This document shows, piece after piece, positions 57,103 through 64,000 of a DNA stretch of 64,000 bases (its first letter is position 1; every line of letters starts with the position of its first letter). Source of the DNA: Saprospirales bacterium (GTDB taxonomy: Bacteria > Bacteroidota > Bacteroidia > Chitinophagales > JADIYW01). The stretch covers positions 62,001 through 126,000 of the forward strand of contig JADJSS010000045.1 of the NCBI GenBank assembly GCA_016711605.1, written 5' to 3'. The notes beneath the pieces were generated by a model, which saw nothing but the letters and a program-made list of their open reading frames with translations, made no database searches and had not been told where the DNA came from. Position numbers and translations under genes: made by a program.

Positions 57103-57432
57103 TTATTGTATCTCTTTTGCGTTTATAATATCATGTTCTGTATACCAATTAATAGCCAAATCTGTCATATCATTGTTTTGTGTTTTAATTAGATTTATTT
57201 TCCATGTTCTATGCCAATTTTTTAATTGTTTTTCTCTTTCAATTGCTGTGTTTATATTTCCAAACTCTTCAAAATAAAGTAATATTTTACATTTATATTT
57301 TGTTGTAAATTGTGAACCTATTTCTGCTTTGTGTTCGAGAATTCTTCGTTCTAAATTATTTGTTACACCAATATAAAATACATTTTTTTTAAAATTACTA
57401 ACTATATAAACATAATATCTTCTCATTTTCAA
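57103..57432 (-). CDS. GIY-YIG nuclease family protein
   Basis: A 109-residue single-domain GIY-YIG endonuclease-like protein. 'RRYYVYIVSN' holds the GIY-equivalent (YVY), 'NVFYIGVTNNLERRILEHK' holds YIG and the catalytic Arg, and 'EREKQLKNWHRTWKINLI' has the metal-binding Glu. Small stand-alone members (YhbQ/UPF0213-like) are widespread and uncharacterised. It is flanked by an inverted pair of REP-like palindromes, a layout reminiscent of a nuclease that moves with its repeats. Confidence 0.9.
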   Translation of the reverse strand: MKMRRYYVYIVSNFKKNVFYIGVTNNLERRILEHKAEIGSQFTTKYKCKILLYFEEFGNINTAIEREKQLKNWHRTWKINLIKTQNNDMTDLAINWYTEHDIINAKEIQ

Positions 57433-57451
57433 TTATTAACCGTTTTAAATA

Positions 57452-57480
57452 GCTCCTGAAACAAGTTCAGGATGACAACG
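57452..57480 (-). repeat. Right palindrome flanking the GIY-YIG gene
   Basis: An inverse element (CTCCTGAAAC ... GGATGACAACG), the partner of the element at 57068, so the gene lies between opposite-facing copies. Confidence 0.8.
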
Positions 57481-57566
57481 ACTCGGTGTTGCGACACGGA
57501 AATATATTCCAAGTTACTAACTTGTTCATATCAAATTACAATTTTATTTTCAACCATTATTTTTTT

Positions 57567-57833
57567 CTATTTTCTCAAAAATACAATAATTCCAATTATC
57601 CATATAATGGAAATACAACTGATTTTTGCTAAAAGCTAACATCTTTAATTTTATGTCTTATTAAAAAACATTGCCAGCCATCCGCCAGGAAATCCACCAA
57701 ACACACATAATATCAATAAATAATTTTCGTGAATTCGCCAACGATGATTTATTGCTTTCCATTTATCTATTGCAAATGCTATGAATGTCAATACGTTAAT
57801 TAAAATTAGATAGCTTAAAATGGTGTATTTCAT
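57567..57833 (-). CDS. DUF1294 membrane protein (probably frame-broken near its 3' end)
   Basis: The first 60 codons (57833 to 57651) encode 'FIAFAIDKWKAINHRWRIHENYLLILCVFGGFPGGWLAMFF', the DUF1294 signature, then stop at NKT. The family normally continues through an HKT-type motif and one more membrane helix. Downstream in the same frame a hydrophobic end 'KISCISIIWIIGIIVFLRK' is readable to 57567 if two compensating single-base indels lie between 57620 and 57651, one of them in a four-T run. So the gene is either truncated at 60 residues or, more likely, an 88-residue protein with two errors. Function unknown. Confidence 0.6.
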
Positions 57834-57890
57834 TGGAAAAGAATGTTTATAGAATGTTTTAATTTAATTATAAACCAACACAATTTATCT

Positions 57891-57898
57891 TAAATTTG
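57891..57898 (+). promoter_or_regulatory. Candidate -7 box for kup
   Basis: TAAATTTG, a match to TAnnTTTG, 33 bp before the kup ATG. Confidence 0.4.
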
Positions 57899-57931
57899 CA
57901 ACTCAATTTTTTATTCTTAAAAAAATCTAAA

Positions 57932-59880
57932 ATGGCAGAAAAAATAGATCACGGAATTAGTAAACTTTCAGCTGCAGGTGTACTTATTAGTTTAGGTATT
58001 ATTTTCGGCGATATTGGTACTTCACCTATTTATGTGTTAAAAGCTATTTTAGGTATGGCACATGAGCAAGTATCTGAGGCATTGGTACTAGGTGGTGTGA
58101 GTTGTGTGTTTTGGACATTGACTTTTATTGTTACTATAAAATATGTAATTCTTGCTTTAAATGCAGACAATAACGGTGAAGGTGGAATTTTTGCGTTGTA
58201 TGCATTAGTAAGAAGATATAAAGCAAAATGGACAATCATACCAGCATTGATTGGTTGTGCATCATTGATGGCAGATGGATTTATAACACCACCAATTTCT
58301 ATTTCATCAGCCATTGAAGGTTTGACAATTATATATCCAATTTAGAAACTGTTCCAATTGTAATTGCCATATTATTAGGTATATTTTTATTTCAGCAATT
58401 TGGAACCAATAAAATTGGTAACTTATTTGGTCCAATTATGACTGTTTGGTTTATAATGATTGCCATATTAGGTGCTCATCAGGCATTTCAATATCCAATG
58501 GTTTTTAAGGCACTAAATCCTATGTATGCTTTTAATTTGGTTTTGAATTATCCAGGTGGAATTTGGTTTTTAGGAGCCGTATTTTTATGTTCTACAGGTG
58601 GTGAAGCATTGTATTCAGACTTAGGACATTGCGGTAAACAAAACATACGTGTAAGTTGGTCTGTGGTTAAAATTTGTTTGTTGTTGAGCTATTTTGGTCA
58701 AGCAGCTTTTATTTTGAATAATCCAACAATAGATTGGAAAAAATTTCTCCATTTTATGCAATAATGCCAGCTTGGTTTTTAAAATAGGAATTGTAATTGC
58801 ACGTTAGCAACTATTATTGCATCTCAAGCTTTAATTTCTGGTTGTTTTACGTTGGTTAATGAAGCTATGAAATTAAAACTATGGCCAAATCAACGTATTA
58901 TTTATCCATCTGTTTTGCAAGGACAAATATATATTCCATTTGTGAATTGGTTATTGTTTACTGGTTGTTTAGCAGTGGTTTTAATTTTTAGAGAATCTGG
59001 TAAAATGGAAGCTGCCTATGGTTTAGCAATTTCATTAAATATGTTAATGACAACAAGTTTATTGGCATATTATTTATACATAAAAAGAAAACCAGGTTAT
59101 TTTGTTTTCGGATTTTTATTGTTCTTTACATGGTTAGAAATAACTTATTTAACAGCAAATTTAAGCAAGTTTACACATGGTGGTTGGTTTGCACTTATTA
59201 TTGCTGTAGGAATATTTATGGTGATGTATTTGTTTTATTTAGGTAAAAAATTACGTAATAAACATATTGAGTTTGTAGAAATTAAAGATTATTTAGATGA
59301 TTTAGTGGATTTGCAAAATGATACATCCATACCAAAAGAAGCTACGAATTTAGTCTTTATGTGTAATGCAAATGATAAAAAACACATCGACTCAAATATT
59401 ATCTACTCTACATTCAGAAAGAAACCAAAACGTGCAGATACTTATTGGTTCGTACATGTAGATATTACCAATGAACCTTATGGCGCATCGTATTCTGTTG
59501 AAACTATAATTCCACAAAAATGTATTTTTATTCGCTTGAAGTTTGGATTTAAAGTGGAACATAAAGTACATGTCATGTTCTCTAAAATTGTAGAAGATAT
59601 GGAAAAAGCTGGTGAAATTGATTTGCTCAGTCATTATGCTTCTTTACGTAAACATGGATATCCAGCAGATTTTAAATATGTGGTGATTAATGCATTAGTT
59701 TCTATTGATAATAAATTAAATCCGTGGGAACAGTTATTAATCAAATCATATAATTTAGTGAAAGGATTAAGCATTCCAACAGAAGTAGATTTTGGATTAG
59801 AAAAAACAAACTGCAGAGTGGAAAGTGTTCCAATTAGAATTGCACAAAAATCGCATATTGAAATACAACGTGAAGATTAG
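57932..59880 (+). CDS. kup: Kup-type potassium uptake protein (frame broken by four missing bases)
   Basis: A proton-coupled potassium importer of the KUP/HAK/KT family. The start at 57932 gives MAEKIDHGISKLSAAGVLISLGIIFGDIGTSPIYV, the conserved first helix. Four single-base deletions interrupt it: at 58339-58340 (CCAA for CCAAA), the six-A run at 58738-58743, the four-A run at 58781-58784, and the missing A at 58800-58801. Correcting all four gives a continuous protein of about 650 residues, including 'GGEALYSDLGHCGKQNIR', 'IIASQALISGCFTLVNEAMKLKLWPNQR' and a cytoplasmic tail. Four losses in one gene with every conserved block intact fits read error, though a recent pseudogene cannot be excluded. 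Confidence 0.92.
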
Positions 59881-61096
59881 TTTTTAGTGCTATACTATCA
59901 CAAAAACATTGGTCTTCACCACGATAGGTTTTTATTTTATCTATGATTTTTCCGTCAGAAATTAAATACATTTCTTTGAATCGTTCATTAATTTCACCAG
60001 CTTTTGCATGTCTAAAAAGTATGGTATCACCAATATTTAATGGTTCATTTCCTTTGTATTCAAAAGGTGTTTGCACTTCGCCAGTTCCTTCATTTTCTGT
60101 TAATTTTACTCCAATTGGTAAATATGGTGTTGGTTGTTTATCAATTCCAATAGTGCCGCTTGCAATATAACCACCACCTAAGCAAGTGTAGAAATCTGGT
60201 TTTGGTTTGCGCACAATTTGAAGCGCAAAGCCAACTGCAGGTTGATGTTTGAATTGATTATAATAGTCGAATAGAGCAGGTGAGTAGAAGCCAGAACCTA
60301 CCGTAATTTCTGTTACCCAATTTTCCAGTTTTGAACTTTCAATACTACCAGTTCCACCAGCATTTACTATGGTTATTGGATGTTTTTTTTGTTTTATGTA
60401 CTCAACTAATTCTTGTCTTCTTTTTGTGTAATCAACAATTGATTTTTTCTTTAAGAATGGAATTACTAAATTTTTCAATCCGTTTGCAGGATTTTTTTCA
60501 CCTAAACCAGCAATTTGTGCTTCGTAACCCATGAGTGCAGAAAGTGAAATATTATCATATTTATTAAAACAATCAATTAATTCTTTTCCTTTTTGTACAG
60601 TAGTAATTGGTGAACGTAATACACCAAAATGAATTCCAGGAAAATCAGTCGACATATCGATATCAATACATAATGGTTGAACAATATTTTCTTCTTTTGC
60701 AATTGAATTAATAAGAAGTAAGTGTTCTTCACTATCCACCATTAAAATAATTTTCTTTCCTGCTTTTGTTTGTTGACAAATTTTTCTAATTTCTTCTTTG
60801 TTGACGATTGGATAACCAAGCAACAAATCGTCAAATCCTTTTTCTATTAACCATAATGCTTCATTTCCTGAATAGCACATCAATCCTTTGTAAATTGGAT
60901 TTGATTTTAAAATATGTTGTAAAACGAAAGTACTGCGAACAGATTTGGTTGCAACACGAATGGTTTTATTTTTTCCTTCCGCACGTTTTGCAATTGCTTG
61001 AATATTTTCGTTTAGTAAATCTAAATTGCAATAACAAAGTGGCAATTGTTCGTTCTTAAAAAGTTGGTTGTAGTATTGATAGGTTGGTGTTGTCAT
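59834..61096 (-). CDS. Alanine-racemase-fold PLP enzyme (D-threonine aldolase / amino-acid deaminase-like)
   Basis: About 400-420 residues; a fold-type III PLP enzyme. The start at 61096 (MTTPTYQYYN) is chosen over 61147, which falls before a terminator. The PLP lysine is in 'TIRVATKSVRS', 'DIDMSTDFPGIHFG' and 'LMGYEAQIAGLG' follow, and 'EITVGSGFYSPALFDYY' is near the phosphate site, with 'LGGGYIASGT' later. The family cleaves or deaminates D-3-hydroxyamino acids such as D-threonine. The last 21 residues overlap kup: adding one T to the run at 59902-59906 would end the protein at 59898 with 'GEDQCFL', so the overlap is probably an indel artefact. Confidence 0.88.
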   Translation of the reverse strand: MTTPTYQYYNQLFKNEQLPLCYCNLDLLNENIQAIAKRAEGKNKTIRVATKSVRSTFVLQHILKSNPIYKGLMCYSGNEALWLIEKGFDDLLLGYPIVNKEEIRKICQQTKAGKKIILMVDSEEHLLLINSIAKEENIVQPLCIDIDMSTDFPGIHFGVLRSPITTVQKGKELIDCFNKYDNISLSALMGYEAQIAGLGEKNPANGLKNLVIPFLKKKSIVDYTKRRQELVEYIKQKKHPITIVNAGGTGSIESSKLENWVTEITVGSGFYSPALFDYYNQFKHQPAVGFALQIVRKPKPDFYTCLGGGYIASGTIGIDKQPTPYLPIGVKLTENEGTGEVQTPFEYKGNEPLNIGDTILFRHAKAGEINERFKEMYLISDGKIIDKIKTYRGEDQCFCDSIALKTNLHVVFQYAIFVQF

Positions 61097-61113
61097 GTTA
61101 TAAATATAAAAAA

Positions 61114-61138
61114 AAATCCTCACGAAAGGTGAGGATTT
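61114..61138 (-). terminator. Terminator of the TonB-dependent receptor gene
   Basis: A 10-bp perfect stem AAATCCTCAC / GTGAGGATTT with a 5-nt loop. On the minus strand it is followed by a T run and lies 22 bp after the receptor's stop. Confidence 0.9.
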
Positions 61139-61159
61139 GATATGCATATTAAAAGGTAG

Positions 61160-63526
61160 CTAAAATTCGAGTCGATATTGCATCGTTACACTTCGTGGTG
61201 CTTCAATTTTGCCAACGCGCAACCAATATTCAGTATTCAAAATATTATTGACAATTATGCCAAAAGTATGTTTCTTTTTTATTGTGAAGAATGTTCTAGT
61301 ATTTAAAACAAAATATCCTTTTATGCCAGAAATTCTTTGAAGGTAATCGTTCACACCTGGAATTAAAACAAATATCGCGTCATAGTTTTCCATTCTGCTA
61401 TAATATCTAGCATCAAAACCAAAAGTAAAAAAGTTATTGTAAGTGTATTCAAAATCAATTGTAAGTAAATGTCTGTTTCTATATTTAAGAATTTGTTGTG
61501 CAGTATCATTTCCAAATGGATGTACAGTTTGTTTAAATAAATATTTCAAGTATTTTCCAACTTTATCAAAACCGAAGTTAGTGGTATCATATAATTGTGC
61601 TGGTAATGAGTATGTGTAGCCAATATTAAAAGAAAGTGCATGTTTCTTATAATTAACATCATTTTTAAATGAGATGTCCCAACCTGCAATACGTGCACGA
61701 GTGATGTTGTTGAATCTTAACTTGATTAATGCATTTGTGGTAGTATCATTAAATACGGTTTCTGTTTCAACTATGTTTTTATATTCTTGCCAAAAGAAAG
61801 CTGCATCTAACAAACCTCTATAATGAGGCGTTTTTTTGGGTGTAATTGTTTGTTGAAAACCAATTTCAGAAGTCCAACCATATTCTGGAACCAAAGATGT
61901 GTTTGGTAAAATTGCCAATGCTCTTTGTCCACCAATATCACCAACTTGTTCGTTCACAAAACGCTCTGCGAAACTTGGAAAACGGTACGCTTGTCCAATA
62001 TTAAAACGCATAAATGTTTGTTTGGTTATTTCATAATTTAAACCAGCTCGCCATTGACCTGGAAGATAAAATTTTAGTTTTCCATTTTTATCTCTAAACT
62101 GAGCACCAGTAACACCAACCGTTTTTTGATATTGAAATAATTCAAATCGAGCACCACCAGTTAACGTTAATTTTTTATATTTTTTATCTAATTGAAAAAA
62201 TGCAGAAAAAAGATTACCTGTTTTTTTACCACCTTCAATAAATGCTGGTACGTTAATCCAAAAAAATTGTTCATCAATTCCTGTAGTTAAATTTAGATTT
62301 TTTGATGCCCATCTTTTACTAAATTGATAATTAATATTTTCTAATATAGTTTTTGTGCTAAAAGAAGGTCTGTTAAAATAGGTACGTGTTTTAATTTCGT
62401 GCTTGTTACCTTTTTTATCAAAAATTGTTAAAAATGGGTCAACAGTTAAACGAATATTTTCAAACCTGTTGTCAGCCGATGCTTTATATGCGCCATCTTT
62501 ATCGTTTTGCCAATAGAAAAATTCATATTCTCTGTTGTACATCATCATACCTGCAATTCCCCAAGAAATAGTTGGTTTCTTTTTTGAAGTCCATTTTGTT
62601 CTATATGTAACGCGTGTTAAATATTCTAACCCCTTTTGGTATGGTAAATTGTTTATGTAAAAGCTACCACCAACTACATATTCAAAATTATCAGTTGGTT
62701 TATGAGCACGCATAAACGACGCACCAAAACTTGGAACAGGAAATTCCCACCATTTTGTTTCTTTTCGTTTTGGTGGTGTTAGAAAAGATTGAAATAAAGT
62801 GAATTTTGTAACAGGTTTTTTGGTTGGTTTAAAAGATTGTAGGTGAATGGTTCCATTCATTGCAGAAGAACCATATAGAACAGAAGATGCACCTTTTAAA
62901 ACTTCAATTTGTCCAACGTTTTCAGTAGGTAAAGTTGACCATTTTACATCGCCTCGGTCTGGTGATAGCATGGTTAATCCATCTAGGACAACCATTACAC
63001 GTGAACCGACACCATATGACCAACCACTACCAGCTCTGATATTTGCTTGTCCATCTGCTACATTTAAGCCAGAGACTCTACGTGCCATTTCATCAATTCG
63101 TAAAATATTTGAATTAGCTAATTGTTTTGGTTTTATAAGTTCAATAGAAATTACCTCTTCGCTCGCTCTTTTTTCAAAAAAAGATCCTGTTATAACGACA
63201 TCATTTCCTAATAAATTTTTCGGCTCAACTTCTAAATTAACATTTAATTCAATTGTTTCGTTATCAACAATGGTAATTGTTTTTTTAATTTCTGAATAAC
63301 CTAAATATGAATATGTGATGGTGTATGTGCCAGCATCAAGTTGTAAAGAGTAATTTCCTTCTAAATCAGAAGTAGTGCCTTTGCCATTTGTTTCAATGTT
63401 TACACCAATTAATGACTCGTGTGCAGATGTGTCAGATATATTTCCTTTTAAAGTACCAGATGCAAAAATTGTTGAAGAAGAGCAAATTAATAAAAGAAGT
63501 AGAAATAAGAATTGTTTTATCTTCAT
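61160..63526 (-). CDS. TonB-dependent receptor
   Basis: A 788-residue outer-membrane receptor. A signal peptide (1-22) is followed by a carboxypeptidase-regulatory-like domain (about 24-105, 'GTLKGNISDTSAHESLIGVNIETNGKGT'). The plug comes next (about 120-230, 'GWSYGVGSRVMVVLDGLTMLSPDRGDVKWSTLP' and 'VGQIEVLKGASSVLYGSSAMNGTIHL'), then a beta barrel ending in the aromatic 'YRLEF'. No SusD partner is adjacent, so it may import a siderophore, metal complex or vitamin rather than glycan. No regulatory element such as a riboswitch was seen upstream. A second receptor lies directly upstream. Confidence 0.95.
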   Translation of the reverse strand: MKIKQFLFLLLLLICSSSTIFASGTLKGNISDTSAHESLIGVNIETNGKGTTSDLEGNYSLQLDAGTYTITYSYLGYSEIKKTITIVDNETIELNVNLEVEPKNLLGNDVVITGSFFEKRASEEVISIELIKPKQLANSNILRIDEMARRVSGLNVADGQANIRAGSGWSYGVGSRVMVVLDGLTMLSPDRGDVKWSTLPTENVGQIEVLKGASSVLYGSSAMNGTIHLQSFKPTKKPVTKFTLFQSFLTPPKRKETKWWEFPVPSFGASFMRAHKPTDNFEYVVGGSFYINNLPYQKGLEYLTRVTYRTKWTSKKKPTISWGIAGMMMYNREYEFFYWQNDKDGAYKASADNRFENIRLTVDPFLTIFDKKGNKHEIKTRTYFNRPSFSTKTILENINYQFSKRWASKNLNLTTGIDEQFFWINVPAFIEGGKKTGNLFSAFFQLDKKYKKLTLTGGARFELFQYQKTVGVTGAQFRDKNGKLKFYLPGQWRAGLNYEITKQTFMRFNIGQAYRFPSFAERFVNEQVGDIGGQRALAILPNTSLVPEYGWTSEIGFQQTITPKKTPHYRGLLDAAFFWQEYKNIVETETVFNDTTTNALIKLRFNNITRARIAGWDISFKNDVNYKKHALSFNIGYTYSLPAQLYDTTNFGFDKVGKYLKYLFKQTVHPFGNDTAQQILKYRNRHLLTIDFEYTYNNFFTFGFDARYYSRMENYDAIFVLIPGVNDYLQRISGIKGYFVLNTRTFFTIKKKHTFGIIVNNILNTEYWLRVGKIEAPRSVTMQYRLEF

Positions 63527-63545
63527 AAATATATTTTTCGATATG

Positions 63546-63574
63546 CAAAGATAGCTGATTATGTGAAACCCAAA
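63546..63574 (-). promoter_or_regulatory. Promoter of the TonB-dependent receptor gene
   Basis: On the minus strand, TTTG (63571-63574), a 17-bp spacer and TATCTTTG (63546-63553), 19 bp before the ATG. It agrees with the Bacteroidota promoter form. Confidence 0.6.
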
Positions 63575-63615
63575 TTTAAATAATCGCTATTCTTTAAGAA
63601 TTGGCTGTAAAATAT

Positions 63616-63644
63616 AAAAATCCTGCTTAATAAGCAGGATTTTT
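63616..63644 (-). terminator. Terminator of the upstream TonB receptor gene
   Basis: A hairpin AAATCCTGCTTA / TAAGCAGGATTT with a very short loop and flanking A and T runs, so it could act on both strands. It lies 24 bp after the stop at 63668. Confidence 0.85.
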
Positions 63645-63667
63645 ATATTATTCATTATCTACAAATG

Positions 63668-64000
63668 TTAATTAAAAGTCATGTCTATTCTAAATCCAAA
63701 ACTACGTGGTGGCTCTACCAATGTAGGACGCAATGTGTATTCTCTGTTAGTAATATTTTTTATTACGAATGAGAAATTGATATCTCTATTTTCTCTTAAA
63801 AAATGGTAGCCAATACGTGTATCTAAAACAAAATCGCCTTTAAATTTAGGTTTTACATCATTTAAAGAAGAACCTTTCTTCAAATGCGAAGCTCTATATG
63901 CATCATAACTTGGTAAAATAAAAGGGAAAATAGCATCAACATTTTCCATGAAGCTGTAAAATTGACCTGTTAAACCAAATGTGAATCCTTTGATATCAAC
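63668..64000 (-). CDS. Second TonB-dependent receptor, C-terminal part (5' end outside window)
   Basis: An open frame to the window edge. The visible 110 residues start 'VDIKGFTFGLTGQFYSFMENVDAIF', then 'FVLDTRIGYHFLRENRDINFSFVIKNITNREYTLRPTLVEPPRSFGF', and end with a terminal strand MTFN. The end matches the last barrel strands of the neighbouring receptor (both have a Tyr/Phe-Met-Glu-Asn motif before the last strands and a PPRS/APRS sequence), so they are tandem paralogues. An internal ATG at 63949 is not the start. Confidence 0.88.
   Translation of the reverse strand, partial: VDIKGFTFGLTGQFYSFMENVDAIFPFILPSYDAYRASHLKKGSSLNDVKPKFKGDFVLDTRIGYHFLRENRDINFSFVIKNITNREYTLRPTLVEPPRSFGFRIDMTFN

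Noticed and set aside
57068..57480. A classic insertion sequence around the GIY-YIG gene
   Set aside because: No transposase and no target-site duplication that I can see; only REP-like palindromes.
1..64000. tRNA, rRNA, tmRNA genes and riboswitches
   Set aside because: I found no T-loop/acceptor pattern or rRNA signature in the gaps, and no known riboswitch core upstream of trp, his or transporter genes.

Overview
The window reads as a chromosomal segment of a low-GC member of the Bacteroidota (Chitinophagales/Saprospiria-like; no genus is claimed). The reasons are two large secreted peptidases with type IX secretion (T9SS) C-terminal sorting domains, TonB-dependent receptors and a TonB transducer, a DUF1573 protein, a PorT-like barrel, a PorE-like OmpA lipoprotein, a trifunctional MMPL/acyltransferase/methyltransferase gene of the kind found in flexirubin-type clusters, and several -7 boxes of the Bacteroidota type TAnnTTTG. 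No rRNA, tRNA, CRISPR array or insertion sequence was seen.

Layout. 1-6.7 kb: the 3' part of a cytochrome P450, a thioredoxin-fold protein, an eIF2B-like protein, TonB, a coiled-coil protein and leuS. 6.9-12.2 kb: a 1795-residue M36 (fungalysin) peptidase with seven near-identical ~90-residue repeats. 12.4-14.6 kb: HMG-CoA lyase and a secreted alpha/beta hydrolase. 14.7-24.4 kb: amino-acid biosynthesis, trpF-trpB-trpA then hisH, hisA and hisF, interrupted between hisH and hisA by a 4.2-kb M43 peptidase gene, with a GNAT domain joined in frame to HisF. 24.4-29.4 kb: MltF and a lipoprotein, a DUF1573 protein, a beta-barrel protein and an SdpI/SdpR-like pair. 29.7-42.9 kb: topoisomerase IV (parE-parC), a GMC oxidoreductase, small membrane proteins, then pheT, a coiled-coil protein, zapA and rny. 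43.6-53.2 kb: a tight five-gene operon (MMPL-PlsC-methyltransferase, phytoene-desaturase-like, C45 acyltransferase, phenylacetate-CoA-ligase-like, halogenase-like flavoprotein) that looks like the tailoring and export half of a flexirubin or aryl-lipid pathway without a ketosynthase or carrier protein. 53.5-64 kb: a PorE-like lipoprotein, a DUF2130 protein, a GIY-YIG nuclease between inverted palindromes, DUF1294, kup, a PLP-dependent D-threonine-aldolase-like enzyme and two TonB receptors, the last cut by the window edge.

Two window-wide patterns matter most. First, at least eleven genes, several of them essential (pheT, parC, trpB, rny, kup), are broken by one- or two-base indels, nearly all in A or T homopolymers. 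The simplest reading is uncorrected sequencing error in the assembly, and it casts doubt on the apparent GNAT-HisF fusion and on a 47-bp convergent overlap. Second, short direct repeats with a 7- or 8-bp period sit in gene leaders, often directly against the start codon, each locus with its own unit; some continue into coding sequence (trpB, pheT, trpF). Palindromic REP-like elements also occur, one inside pheT. Frames, motifs and repeats were read by eye; no database search was possible.
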